Positions 55,789 through 64,000 of a stretch of 64,000 nt of DNA are shown here, piece by piece; position 1 is the stretch's first letter, and the number at the start of each line of letters is the position of its first letter. The stretch is from NCBI GenBank assembly GCA_018882835.1, contig VERE01000011.1, positions 1 through 64,000 of the forward strand, written 5' to 3'. This DNA comes from Limnohabitans sp. (GTDB lineage: Bacteria; Pseudomonadota; Gammaproteobacteria; Burkholderiales; Burkholderiaceae_C). Below the pieces are notes generated by a model. It was not told where the DNA came from. It made no database searches and saw only the letters and a program-made list of their open reading frames with translations. A program made the translations under genes and the position numbers.

Positions 55789-56952
55789 TCAGCGCCCGCC
55801 CAAGCCCATGCTGCGGGTGATCACCTCTTTCATGATCTCGTTGGTGCCACCGTAGATACGCTGAACGCGGGCATCGGCGTAAGCCCGGGTGATGGGGTAC
55901 TCCAGCATGTAGCCATAGCCACCATGCAACTGCACACACTCGTCCATCACCTTGCATTGCAAATCACTGCACCAGTACTTGGCCATGCTGGCGGTGGCGG
56001 TGTCGAGCTTGTCGGCCATCAACAGCTCCAGGCATTTGTCGACAAACACCCGCGCAACCTGCACTTCGGTTTGCAACTCGGCCAGGGTAAAGCGGGTGTT
56101 CTGGTAGGACGCGACCGGCTGGCCGAACACCTTGCGCTCTTTCACATAGGCCACGGTCCAGTCGATGGCAGCTTGCGCCGCAGACACTGCACCGATGGCG
56201 ATTTGAATGCGCTCCCAGGGCAATTGCTCCATCAGACAGATGAAGCCGCGGTTCAACTGGGCCTCGCCGCCCAGCAAGTTATCGGCGGGCACGCGCACAT
56301 TGTTGAAAAAAAGCTCGGAGGTATCCTGGGCCTTGAGGCCCAATTTTTTCAAACGCTTGCCCTTGTCAAAGCCGGGCATGCCGCGCTCCACCAACAACAG
56401 GCTGGTGCCTTTGGCGCCCGCTGCCGGATCGGTTTTGGCCACCACGATCACCACGTCGGCATGCCAGCCATTGGTGATGAAAGTCTTGCTGCCGTTGAGC
56501 AGAAAACTGCCGTCAGGCTGGCGAATCGCCGTGGTCTTGACCCCTTGCAGGTCGCTGCCCGCCCCCGGCTCGCTCATGGCGATGGCGCCAATCCACTCGC
56601 CCGAGGCCATGCGAGGCAAAAAGCGCTGTTTTTGCGCTTCGGTGCCGTAATGCAGGATGTAGGGCGCCACGATCTCGGTGTGCAAGCCATACCCAATGCC
56701 GCTGAATCCGCCTCGCGCCAGCTCTTCCATTTGCACCACCGAGTACAGCTTGTCGGCATTCGCGCCGCCATAGGCCTCGGGTTGGGTCATGCAAAGAAAA
56801 CCGTTGTCGCCGGCCTTGTTCCAGACTTCGCGGTCCACATAGCCCTGCTCTTCCCAAGCTTCGTGGTAAGGGGCAATTTCTTTGTCCATGAAGCGACGGA
56901 AGCTGTCGCGAAAGGCCTCATGGTCGGCGTTGAAAAGGGTGCGTTCAATCAT
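55789..56952 (-). CDS. Acyl-CoA dehydrogenase, LCAD type
   Basis: A 387-aa FAD enzyme for the first step of beta-oxidation. Flavin and substrate blocks are AMSEPGAGSDLQGVKTTA and LNGSKTFITNGWHADVVIV. It has IYGGTNEIMKE where MCAD carries its catalytic Glu (Gly here), and LPWERIQIAIGA, whose Glu is the catalytic base in the LCAD/IVD group, so the enzyme should be active. It is divergent from the thiolase and FadJ-like genes, which suggests joint control. Confidence 0.92.
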   Translation of the reverse strand: MIERTLFNADHEAFRDSFRRFMDKEIAPYHEAWEEQGYVDREVWNKAGDNGFLCMTQPEAYGGANADKLYSVVQMEELARGGFSGIGYGLHTEIVAPYILHYGTEAQKQRFLPRMASGEWIGAIAMSEPGAGSDLQGVKTTAIRQPDGSFLLNGSKTFITNGWHADVVIVVAKTDPAAGAKGTSLLLVERGMPGFDKGKRLKKLGLKAQDTSELFFNNVRVPADNLLGGEAQLNRGFICLMEQLPWERIQIAIGAVSAAQAAIDWTVAYVKERKVFGQPVASYQNTRFTLAELQTEVQVARVFVDKCLELLMADKLDTATASMAKYWCSDLQCKVMDECVQLHGGYGYMLEYPITRAYADARVQRIYGGTNEIMKEVITRSMGLGGR

Positions 56953-57027
56953 CGGTCACTTTCGTTCAATTTTTGCCAATCAATTGCTTGGTGAAAAGAC
57001 TATACTGTTTTTTCAGAGGAGAACAAC

Positions 57028-58233
57028 ATGACCGAAGCCTATGTGTTTGACGCCATTCGCACGCCCCGTGGCAAGGGCAAAAAAGACGGAAGCCTGCATG
57101 AGGTGAAACCCGTCAACCTGCTGGCCGGCGTGCTGCAAGAGCTGCAGCGCCGCAACGATTTCGACACCGCTCAGGTGGACGATGTGGTCATGGGTGTGGT
57201 CTCGCCGATTGGCGAGCAAGGCTCGGTGATTGCCAAGGTGGCCGCTTTGAAAGCGGGTTGGGACTGGCGTTGTTCCGGCGTGCAACTCAACCGCTTCTGC
57301 GCCTCCGGCCTGGAGGCCGTGAACATGGCCGCGCAAAAAGTGCGTTCCGGCTGGGAAGACCTGGTGGTGGCCGGTGGCGTGGAGAGCATGAGCCGCGTGC
57401 CCATTGGTTCCGATGGCGGCGCCTGGGCGCAAGACCCGGAAACCAATGCGCAAACACTGTTTGTACCGCAAGGCATTGGTGCCGACCTGATCGCCACCAT
57501 GGAAGGCTTCAGTCGCGACGACGTCGATGCCTTTGCGCTTGAATCGCAGCGCCGTGCCGCCCAAGCGCGCGAAGGCGGCTTCTTTGCAGGCTCGGTGGTT
57601 CCGGTGAAGGATTTCCTCGACCAAACCCTGCTCGACCAGGACGAGTTCATCAAGCCACGCACCACCATGGAAGGTCTGGCCTCGCTCAAGCCAGCCTTTG
57701 AATCTCTGGGCGCCATGGGCTTTGACCAGGTGGCCCTGTCCCGCTATCCCCATGTGGAGCGCATTCACCATGTGCACCATGCCGGTAATTCGTCGGGCAT
57801 TGTGGATGGTGCGGCCGCCATCCTGATTGGCTCGGAAGCCGCCGGCAAAACCCATGGCTTCACGCCGCGAGCGCGCATCGTGGCCGCTGCGCTCAGCGGC
57901 GATGACCCGACCATCATGCTGACCGGCCCCATGCCTGCGGCCCGCAAAGCCTTGGCCAAGGCGGGCTTGCGCATCGACCAGATCGACCTCTTTGAAGTCA
58001 ACGAGGCGTTCGCTGCCGTGCCCATGAAATTCATGAAAGAAATGGGCGTCCCACATGAAAAGGTCAACGTCAATGGCGGCGCCATTGCCATGGGACATCC
58101 CCTGGGCGCCACCGGCGCCATGATCCTCAACACCTTGATCGACGAGTTGCACCGTCGCCAGCTGCGCTATGGCCTGGCCACGCTGTGCGTGGGCGGCGGC
58201 ATGGGCATTGCCACCATCGTGGAACGCATTTGA
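57028..58233 (+). CDS. Acetyl-CoA C-acyltransferase (thiolase)
   Basis: A 401-aa thiolase that splits 3-oxoacyl-CoA. The active-site Cys is in [11 protein letters not shown], His in [15 protein letters not shown], and the second Cys in TLCVGGGMG. The ribosome-binding site AGAGGAGA precedes the ATG; TATACT (57001-57006) could be a -10 box, but no -35 at good spacing is seen. It forms a unit with the FadJ-like gene 18 bp on. Confidence 0.95.
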   Translation: MTEAYVFDAIRTPRGKGKKDGSLHEVKPVNLLAGVLQELQRRNDFDTAQVDDVVMGVVSPIGEQGSVIAKVAALKAGWDWRCSGVQLNRFCASGLEAVNMAAQKVRSGWEDLVVAGGVESMSRVPIGSDGGAWAQDPETNAQTLFVPQGIGADLIATMEGFSRDDVDAFALESQRRAAQAREGGFFAGSVVPVKDFLDQTLLDQDEFIKPRTTMEGLASLKPAFESLGAMGFDQVALSRYPHVERIHHVHHAGNSSGIVDGAAAILIGSEAAGKTHGFTPRARIVAAALSGDDPTIMLTGPMPAARKALAKAGLRIDQIDLFEVNEAFAAVPMKFMKEMGVPHEKVNVNGGAIAMGHPLGATGAMILNTLIDELHRRQLRYGLATLCVGGGMGIATIVERI

Positions 58234-58251
58234 AAGACGCCTGAGCACAGC

Positions 58252-60390
58252 ATGAAAACCATTCATTATTCTTTGCAAGACGGCATCGCCACCCTGCTCT
58301 TTGATGAGCCAAATTCTGCCGTCAACACCATGTGCCAACAATGGAAAGACGACCTGACGGCCGTGGTGCAACAGGTCCTGGCGGATCGCGCGCAGCTCAA
58401 AGGCGTGGTGCTGGCATCTGCCAAGTCGACTTTCTTTGCCGGTGCCGACTTGAAAGGCACGATGCGCCTGCAAGCCAGCGACGCGCCCCAGGTGTTCAAG
58501 GACATCGAGCAAGTCAAAAAGAACTTTCGCACCCTGGAAACGCTGGGCATCCCGGTGGTCACCTGCTTGAATGGCACGGCGCTGGGTGGCGGCTGGGAGC
58601 TGGCCCTGGTGGGGCATTACCGCATTGCCGTGGACAGCCCGAAAATTCAGCTGGGCTTGCCAGAAATCACCCTGGGCCTGATCCCCGGCGCCAGCGGCAT
58701 CACCAAGATGACGCGCTTGCTGGGCCTGATGGGGGCGCAACCTTATGTGCTCGAATCCAAGCTGTTCACGCCCAGCGAAGGCCATGCACTGGGCCTGGTG
58801 CATGAGTTGGTCGCCGATGCAGGCGCCCTGCGCGAGCGCGCCCTGGCCTTCATTGCGGCCCATCCCGCTTCCATGCAACCCTGGGACGACAAAGCCTACA
58901 AAATCCCTGGTGGCACGCCCAGCAACCCGAAAATTCTGGCGGGCCTCGCGGTGGCCCCCGCCATGATGAAAAAGAAAACCCGTGGCCTCTACCCGGCCCC
59001 GGAATATGCGCTCAACGCCATGGTCGAAGGGGCCCAGGTAGATTTCGACACCGCCTTGCGCATCGAAAGCCGCTACCTGGCCAAGCTCATTGTGAGCCCG
59101 GTGGCGAAGAACATGATCAACACCTTCTTCTTCAACATGGGCGCGATTCGCTCGGGGGCCTCGCGGCCCAAAGACGTGCCCCGTTACAAACCCGGCAAAG
59201 TGGGCATTCTGGGCGCCGGCATGATGGGCGCAGGCATTGCTTACGCACAGGCCAGTCGCGGCATTGCCACGGTGCTGAAAGATGTCAGCCTGGAAAAGGC
59301 CGAACATGGCAAAGCGTACAGCGCGCGCCTCACGCAACCCAAGGTTGAAAAAGGCCGCATGTTGCCCATGGCCCAAGAGGCCTTGCTGGGTCGCATCCAA
59401 ACCACCGACCAAGCCAGCGACCTGAAGGGCTGTGACCTGATCATTGAGGCCGTGTTTGAAAACCGTGCCCTGAAGGCGCAGGTGACCCAAGAGGCCGAGC
59501 CGCAGTTGGCCGTGGGTGGTTTCTTTGCCAGCAACACCTCGACCTTGCCCATCAGCGGGCTGGCACAAGCCAGCACCAAGCCCAGCAAATTTGTAGGTAT
59601 CCATTTCTTCAGCCCGGTCGACAAGATGAAGTTGGTGGAAATCATTCGGGGCCGCGACACCGATGATGAAACCGTGGCACGCGCCTTCGACTATGTGCAG
59701 TCCCTGGGCAAGATCCCGATCGTGGTGAACGATGCGCGCGGCTTCTACACCAGCCGCACCTTTGGCACCTTCGTCATGGAAGGCGCCGCCATGCTGGGCG
59801 AAGGCATTCCCGCGCCGGTGATCGAAAACGCCAGCATGCAAGCCGGCATGCCTGTGGGGCCGTTGGCCGTCCTGGACGAAACCGCCCTCTCGCTGTCGGT
59901 GCACGTGCTGGACCAAACCCGGGCCGATTTCCAGGCCGAGGGCAAAACTTATGCTGCCACCCCCGGCGAGTTGCTGGTGGAACGCATGGTCAAAGAACTG
60001 AAGCGTCCCGGCCGCGCGGCGGGCGGCGGCTTCTACGACTACCCGGCGGGCCAGAAAAAAGTGCTGTGGTCGCAACTCAAGCCCTTGTTTGAAAAAAGCG
60101 TGGCCTGGGACCTGCAGGAGATCAAAGACCGTCTGCTGTACCGCCAGGCCGTGGAAACCGCGCGCTGCCTGCAAGAGAATGTGCTCACCACGGTGCACGA
60201 CGGCAACATTGGCTCGATTTTTGGCATTGGCTTTCCGGCCTGGACCGGTGGTGCCCTGCAATTCATCTATGGTCAGGGCATCGAGGCCTTTGCGGCGCGT
60301 TGTGCCGCGCTGGCCCAGCGACACGGCGCCGGCTTTGCGCTCACGCCCGAGGTGCTGGCCACCCTGAAAAAGCACCAGCCGGTGTACTGA
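58252..60390 (+). CDS. Bifunctional enoyl-CoA hydratase/3-hydroxyacyl-CoA dehydrogenase (FadJ/FadB-like)
   Basis: A 712-aa fusion enzyme. The N-terminal crotonase domain (1-~190) has FAGADLKGTMRL and GTALGGGWELALVGHYR, with LGLPEITLGLIPGASG carrying the second catalytic Glu. The dehydrogenase domain begins with VGILGAGMMGAGIAYA near 320 and has SNTSTLPISGLA and GIHFFSPVDKMKLVEII with the catalytic His. It should perform hydration and oxidation steps between the divergent acyl-CoA dehydrogenase and the thiolase upstream, completing a beta-oxidation set. Confidence 0.95.
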   Translation: MKTIHYSLQDGIATLLFDEPNSAVNTMCQQWKDDLTAVVQQVLADRAQLKGVVLASAKSTFFAGADLKGTMRLQASDAPQVFKDIEQVKKNFRTLETLGIPVVTCLNGTALGGGWELALVGHYRIAVDSPKIQLGLPEITLGLIPGASGITKMTRLLGLMGAQPYVLESKLFTPSEGHALGLVHELVADAGALRERALAFIAAHPASMQPWDDKAYKIPGGTPSNPKILAGLAVAPAMMKKKTRGLYPAPEYALNAMVEGAQVDFDTALRIESRYLAKLIVSPVAKNMINTFFFNMGAIRSGASRPKDVPRYKPGKVGILGAGMMGAGIAYAQASRGIATVLKDVSLEKAEHGKAYSARLTQPKVEKGRMLPMAQEALLGRIQTTDQASDLKGCDLIIEAVFENRALKAQVTQEAEPQLAVGGFFASNTSTLPISGLAQASTKPSKFVGIHFFSPVDKMKLVEIIRGRDTDDETVARAFDYVQSLGKIPIVVNDARGFYTSRTFGTFVMEGAAMLGEGIPAPVIENASMQAGMPVGPLAVLDETALSLSVHVLDQTRADFQAEGKTYAATPGELLVERMVKELKRPGRAAGGGFYDYPAGQKKVLWSQLKPLFEKSVAWDLQEIKDRLLYRQAVETARCLQENVLTTVHDGNIGSIFGIGFPAWTGGALQFIYGQGIEAFAARCAALAQRHGAGFALTPEVLATLKKHQPVY

Positions 60391-60402
60391 GCGCGACTGA
60401 GG

Positions 60403-60426
60403 CAAACCGCTAAACTTGGCGGTTTG
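60403..60426 (+). terminator. Weak hairpin terminator after the FadJ-like gene
   Basis: Stem CAAACCGC/GCGGTTTG (60403-60410 and 60419-60426) with an 8-nt loop is followed by TCTTT. The T run is short, so termination may be partial. It overlaps the leader of the SDR gene. Confidence 0.45.
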
Positions 60427-60445
60427 TCTTTCAGGGATTTTTCGC

Positions 60446-61198
60446 ATGAGCAGCTCACAACGACTGGCCGGCAAGGTCAGCATCATCACGGGTGGCGCCC
60501 AAGGCATTGGTCTGGCCACCGCCCTCAAGTTCTCGCGCGAAGGCGCCACCGTGGTGGTCTGCGACATTCGCCAGGCTGCGGTGGACGCCGCTGTTGAGCA
60601 ATGCCAACAAACCGGTGCCACGGCCTTGGGCCGGGTCGTGGATGTGACCCAGCGCGAGATGGTGGACGCCATGGTGCAGCAGGTGCTGTCTCAATTTGGA
60701 CGCATCGATGTGCTGGTGAACAACGCCGGCATCACCCAAGACGCTCGCTTGCAAAAAATGACGATCGAGCAGTTTGACCGCGTGATTGACGTCAACCTGC
60801 GTGGCGTGTTTCACTGCTCCCAGGCCGTATCCGATGCCATGGTCAAGCAAGGCAGCGGCGTGATTCTGAACGCGTCTTCGGTGGTGGGTATCTACGGCAA
60901 TTTCGGCCAGACCAACTATGCCGCCACCAAGTTCGGCGTGATTGGTTTTACCAAAACCTGGAGCCGCGAGCTCGGCCCCAAAGGCGTGCGTGTGAACGCT
61001 GTGGCGCCAGGCTTTGTTGCCACGCCAATTCTGTCGACCATTCCCGACAAAGTGCTGCAGGAAATGGTCGACCGCGTGCCACTCAAGCGCTTGGGCCAAC
61101 CCGAGGACATCGCCAATGTCTACGCTTTTCTGGCCAGTGACGATGCGGCCTACATCAACGGCGCTGTGCTGGAAGTCTCGGGCGGCATGACGGTATGA
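60446..61198 (+). CDS. SDR family oxidoreductase, FabG-like (3-oxoacyl reductase type)
   Basis: A 250-aa short-chain dehydrogenase with cofactor motif TGGAQGIG (about 14-21), NNAGIT, the catalytic Ser in NASSVVG and YAATK (Tyr, Lys), and [10 protein letters not shown]. Asp in VVCDIRQ suggests NAD rather than NADP preference. Specificity (3-oxoacyl-CoA, 3-hydroxyacyl-CoA or other) is open. I start at ATG 60446. Its stop overlaps the start of the chromate transporter gene by 4 bp. Confidence 0.9.
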   Translation: MSSSQRLAGKVSIITGGAQGIGLATALKFSREGATVVVCDIRQAAVDAAVEQCQQTGATALGRVVDVTQREMVDAMVQQVLSQFGRIDVLVNNAGITQDARLQKMTIEQFDRVIDVNLRGVFHCSQAVSDAMVKQGSGVILNASSVVGIYGNFGQTNYAATKFGVIGFTKTWSRELGPKGVRVNAVAPGFVATPILSTIPDKVLQEMVDRVPLKRLGQPEDIANVYAFLASDDAAYINGAVLEVSGGMTV

Positions 61199-61791
61199 GC
61201 TCTACAGAGGATCGCCCTCGCCCGCGATCCCGAACGGATCTTTTCGTGTCCTTCACCTTGCTGGCCTTGCAAGGCTTTGGGGGCGTGCTCGCCGTGGTGC
61301 AGCGAGAGATCGTGGAACGCAAGCAATGGCTCACCCGTGAGGAATTTTTGGAAGACTGGGCGGTCGCGCAAGTGCTGCCCGGTCCCAACGTCGTGAACCT
61401 CTCTTTGATGATCGGTGGACGGCACTTTGGCTTGACCGGCGCTTTGTCGGCCCTCGCTGGCTTGCTGCTGGCCCCCAGCGCTGTGGCCTTGCTGCTGGCC
61501 ATGGCCTACGCTGGCGTGGCGGACCACCCCACCGCGCAAGCGGCCTTGCGCGGCATGGGCGCCGTGGTGGCGGGCCTGATCATTGCCACTGGCCTGAAGT
61601 TGATACCGGCCTTGCGCACCAACCCTTTGGGCTACTTACCCGGCCTGGCCTGGGCCCTGCTGTGCTTTGTGGCAGTGGCGCTGTTGCGCCTGCCATTGGC
61701 GGCCGTGCTGCTGGGCATGGGCGGGCTCTCCAGCGTGTGGGCTTGGCGACAGTTGGCCCAGCTTGAAAAGCACTCCGGACCGCCAACATGA
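61195..61791 (+). CDS. Chromate transporter family protein, first half (CHR domain)
   Basis: A 198-aa membrane protein with a single CHR domain: [44 protein letters not shown] and [11 protein letters not shown] at the N-terminus, then four or more hydrophobic segments. Short CHR proteins work as pairs, and the second half is the next gene (4-bp overlap). Chromate efflux is the named function; the real substrate is unproven. The overlap with the SDR gene may be chance in a compact operon. Confidence 0.88.
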   Translation: MSSTEDRPRPRSRTDLFVSFTLLALQGFGGVLAVVQREIVERKQWLTREEFLEDWAVAQVLPGPNVVNLSLMIGGRHFGLTGALSALAGLLLAPSAVALLLAMAYAGVADHPTAQAALRGMGAVVAGLIIATGLKLIPALRTNPLGYLPGLAWALLCFVAVALLRLPLAAVLLGMGGLSSVWAWRQLAQLEKHSGPPT

Positions 61792-62384
61792 TCATCGAAT
61801 GGCACTCTGACAACTGGACGGCCCTGGCGCTTCATTTTGCAAGCCTCTCGATGCTGGGCGTGGGCGGTGCCGTCACCACCTTGCCCGAAATGCACCGCTA
61901 CCTGGTGGATCAGCAAAAGTGGCTGGACGATGCCACCTTTGCCTCCTCCGTCGCCTTGGCACAGGCGGCCCCGGGGCCCAATGTCCTGTTCGTGGCCTTG
62001 ATGGGCTGGAACGTGGGCCTGAATGCCAGTGGCGGCTTGCAGGCCGGTCCTTGGGCCTGGTGGGTCGGCGTGCTGACCGGGTTGCTGGCGCTGTTCAGCA
62101 TCTTGCTGCCGTCCAGCGCTTTCACGTTTTGGATCACCCAATGGGCGCACCATCACCGGGAGTTGCGCAGCGTGCGCGCCTTCAAAGCGGGCATGTCACC
62201 GATGGTGATCGGCCTGATGGTGGCCACTGGCTGGTTATTGCAAAGCGCGCACGACGACTTCGCACACCACTGGTCCCTGTGGGCCGTGACCCTGGTGACG
62301 GCCGGAATCGTCTGGAAAACACGCACCCACCTGCTGTGGTTGCTGGCAGCGGGCGCCTTGCTGGGTGTCCTGGGCTGGGTTTAA
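61788..62384 (+). CDS. Chromate transporter family protein, second half (CHR domain)
   Basis: A 198-aa CHR protein with FASLSMLGVGGAVTTLPEMH, VDQQKWLDDATFASSVALAQ and APGPNVLFVALMG, the equivalents of the motifs in the preceding gene. The two halves probably insert with opposite topology and form a heterodimer. The stop codon overlaps the stop of convergent rlmB by 3 bp. Confidence 0.88.
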   Translation: MIIEWHSDNWTALALHFASLSMLGVGGAVTTLPEMHRYLVDQQKWLDDATFASSVALAQAAPGPNVLFVALMGWNVGLNASGGLQAGPWAWWVGVLTGLLALFSILLPSSAFTFWITQWAHHHRELRSVRAFKAGMSPMVIGLMVATGWLLQSAHDDFAHHWSLWAVTLVTAGIVWKTRTHLLWLLAAGALLGVLGWV

Positions 62385-63124
62385 CCGCGCTGACGCAAGG
62401 CCTCGTACAGGCAAACGCCACTGGCCACGGACACGTTCAGGCTTTCTACAGCACCGCGCATGGGCAAGCTGACCAGCTCGTCGCAGGTCTTGCGGGTCAA
62501 TTGCCGCATGCCAGCGCCTTCGGCCCCGAGCACCAAGGCTACAGGGCCCCTCAAGTCCACTTGGTACAGCGTTTTGGGCGCATCGTCGCTGGTGCCAATG
62601 ACCCAGATGTTGCGCTCTTTGAGTTCGTTCAAGGTGCGCGCCAGGTTGGTCACCATGAAGTAAGGCATGGTTTCAGCCGCACCGCTGGCCACCTTGGCCA
62701 CCGTGGCATTCACGCCCACCGCATGGTCTTTGGGCGCAATCACGGCATGCGCACCGGCCCCATCGGCCACCCGCAGGCAAGCCCCCAGGTTGTGCGGGTC
62801 GGTGATGCCATCAAGCACCAACAGCAAAGGCGGTTGCTCCCTGGGCAAGCTGTCCAGCAAGTCGTCCAGCGAAGTCACCTGGGCCAGTGGCTCGACCCGC
62901 GCAACCACGCCTTGGTGGCCATGGTTGCCACACAGCTTGGACAGGCGCAAGCCGTCGGCCTCGATCAGGCGCACATGGGCCTCTTTGGCGCGCTCGATGA
63001 ACTGGCGCATGCGCGCATCGCGGCGGGTGGCCTCGAAATAAATTTCGATGACAGACTGGGGCGCCGTCTTCAGGCGCACGCCGACGGCATGAAAACCGTA
63101 CAGCACTTTGGGGGAAGAGGACAT
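62381..63124 (-). CDS. rlmB: 23S rRNA (guanosine-2251-2'-O)-methyltransferase RlmB
   Basis: A 247-aa SpoU-family methyltransferase. The substrate-binding N-domain (VLYGFHAVGVRLKTAP) is followed by the SPOUT domain with motif 1 DPHNLGACLRVADGAGAHAV, motif 2 ALVLGAEGAGMRQLT and motif 3 LPMRGAVESLNVSVASGVCLYEAL. Length and motifs fit RlmB well. It is 7 bp after the YbbA-like gene, same strand. Confidence 0.95.
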   Translation of the reverse strand: MSSSPKVLYGFHAVGVRLKTAPQSVIEIYFEATRRDARMRQFIERAKEAHVRLIEADGLRLSKLCGNHGHQGVVARVEPLAQVTSLDDLLDSLPREQPPLLLVLDGITDPHNLGACLRVADGAGAHAVIAPKDHAVGVNATVAKVASGAAETMPYFMVTNLARTLNELKERNIWVIGTSDDAPKTLYQVDLRGPVALVLGAEGAGMRQLTRKTCDELVSLPMRGAVESLNVSVASGVCLYEALRQRG

Positions 63125-63131
63125 GCAGCGA

Positions 63132-63806
63132 TTATCGCCGCACCAAACGCCCAGCTTCGAGCGTCAGGCAGCGACCACATCGCGCTGCCAAGGCCGGGTC
63201 ATGGGTGACCAGGATCAAGGTGGTGCCCAACTCCTGGTTGAGGGACAGCATCAAGTTCATGATGCGCTCGCCAGTTGCTGGGTCCAGGCTGCCAGTGGGC
63301 TCATCGGCCAGCAGCAAGGCGGGTTGCACCACGAAGGCACGGGCCAGCGCCACCCTTTGCTGCTCGCCCCCGCTGAGCACTTTGGGGTAATGGTTGAGGC
63401 GTTCGGCCAAACCCACGCGGGCCAGCATCTCGCGGGCCAGCACACGCGGCTGCGCAACTTGCGCCAGCTCCAGCGGCAACATGACATTTTCCAGCGCCGT
63501 GAGGTGCCCCAGCAGCTGAAAACTTTGAAACACAAAGCCCATCTGGCGTGCCCGCAATACGGCGCGTTGATCCTCGTCCAGGGCAAAAATATCTTGCCCT
63601 GCAACCGTCACTGTCCCCTGAGTCGGCGTATCCAAGCCCGCCATGATGGACAACAGGGTGCTTTTGCCAGAGCCCGAGCTGCCCACAATGGCGGCCGTTT
63701 CCTGGGCGCCCAGCGAGAAGTCAATATCGCAGAGAATGTCGAGTGTGCCGCTGGCATCGCGAACCGATTTGGACAGATGCGAAACGGCAATCAAGGCTTG
63801 GGACAT
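63132..63806 (-). CDS. ABC transporter ATP-binding protein, YbbA/LolD-like
   Basis: A 224-aa ATPase of the MacB/LolD group with Walker A GSSGSGKST, Q-loop FVFQSFQLLGHLTALENV, signature LSGGEQQRVALARAF and Walker B LLADEPTGSLD. Its position divergent from a GDSL esterase start matches ybbA-tesA in other bacteria, which favours YbbA. No membrane partner (YbbP) is seen in the window. Confidence 0.9.
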   Translation of the reverse strand: MSQALIAVSHLSKSVRDASGTLDILCDIDFSLGAQETAAIVGSSGSGKSTLLSIMAGLDTPTQGTVTVAGQDIFALDEDQRAVLRARQMGFVFQSFQLLGHLTALENVMLPLELAQVAQPRVLAREMLARVGLAERLNHYPKVLSGGEQQRVALARAFVVQPALLLADEPTGSLDPATGERIMNLMLSLNQELGTTLILVTHDPALAARCGRCLTLEAGRLVRR

Positions 63807-63821
63807 GAGGATCGATGTGTG

Positions 63822-64000
63822 GTGAATCGACGTGACTTTAACGTGCGAATGCTGGCCGTGGGCGCAGTAGGTCTTTCCGCGACGCGCACGGTGCTGGTGG
63901 TCGGCGATTCGCTCAGCGCCGAGTATGGTCTGCCACGGGGCACTGGCTGGGTGGCCTTGCTCAGCCAGAAACTGGAAAAAGAACTGCCCGCGTGGCGCGT
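63822..64000 (+). CDS. GDSL-type arylesterase/lysophospholipase (TesA-like), 5' part
   Basis: The reading frame from GTG 63822 (alternatively ATG 63849) runs open to the window end, giving about 59 residues. After a possible export signal (NRRDFNVRMLAVGAVGLSA) it reads TVLVVGDSLSAEYGLPRGTG and then WVALLSQKL, which is the nucleophile block of SGNH/GDSL hydrolases such as TesA. The gene is divergent from the YbbA-like ATPase, the usual arrangement. The rest lies beyond the window. Confidence 0.8.
   Translation, partial: MNRRDFNVRMLAVGAVGLSATRTVLVVGDSLSAEYGLPRGTGWVALLSQKLEKELPAWR

Noticed and set aside
54868-56994. 708-codon open frame on the plus strand
   Set aside because: It is antisense to ygiQ and the acyl-CoA dehydrogenase, crosses their intergenic gap, and shows no motif.
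56973-57006. TTGCCA and TATACT as a thiolase promoter
   Set aside because: The spacing is 22 bp; TTGCTT at 56984 gives only 11 bp. The -10-like box alone is not enough.
57013-60672. 1219-codon open frame on the minus strand
   Set aside because: It lies entirely antisense to the well-supported thiolase and FadJ-like genes. Its product is rich in Gly, His and Gln with no domain, typical of an antisense frame in GC-rich DNA.

Overview
The window looks like a chromosomal segment of a betaproteobacterium of the order Burkholderiales, most probably a freshwater Comamonadaceae such as a Limnohabitans or Rhodoferax relative. This is inferred from moderately high GC, dense short-spaced operons, Gram-negative envelope genes (tolB-pal-cpoB, lpxK, kdsB), and many acyl-CoA, aromatic-acid and ABC-uptake genes. 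I see no prophage, transposase gene, CRISPR array or rRNA. The only likely mobile-type sequences are one perfect 43-bp inverted repeat and one degraded relative.

Region by region. 1-4721 (minus): tRNA-Lys with promoter and terminator, tcdA, a YeeE/YedE sulfur permease, then cpoB, pal and tolB. 4827-8878: four glycosyltransferases, probably for lipopolysaccharide core or surface glycan. 8891-18956 (minus): a long housekeeping run of clpS-clpA, yebC-purD-acyltransferase-hemF-nadD-rsfS-rlmH-maf-rng, many joined by 4-bp stop/start overlaps and continuing into two of the glycosyltransferases. 19004-22787: icd, a secreted DUF192 protein (plus), sodB and xseA. 23101-26898 (plus): exbB-exbD-lpxK-trm112-kdsB, then adk. 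27011-29085 (plus): lexA behind two SOS boxes, a small conserved-looking ORF, and a 2-hydroxyacid dehydrogenase.

29098-37822: a GST divergent from a catabolic cluster: 3-hydroxyacyl-CoA dehydrogenase, enoyl-CoA hydratase, Crp/Fnr regulator, APH-type kinase, ACAD10/11-type acyl-CoA dehydrogenase, GST and acyl-CoA ligase. The kinase/dehydrogenase pair suggests a 4-hydroxyacid route related to levulinate catabolism. 37830-40450: an FG-GAP lipoprotein divergent from two tandem paralogous secreted proteins with an identical six-cysteine pattern that I cannot assign to a family. This is the best candidate for something undescribed. 40455-40645: tRNA-Arg and tRNA-Pro (minus).

40761-53400 (plus): benzoate-CoA ligase with a Liv-type ABC importer, an Aap-type amino-acid importer, pobA, a short CoA-transferase and a VOC protein, suggesting uptake and activation of aromatic and amino acids. 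53407-62384: YgiQ radical SAM protein and an LCAD-type dehydrogenase (minus), then thiolase, FadJ-like protein, a short-chain dehydrogenase and a two-gene chromate transporter (plus). 62381-64000: rlmB and a YbbA/LolD-like ATPase (minus), and the start of a GDSL esterase (plus) cut by the window end.
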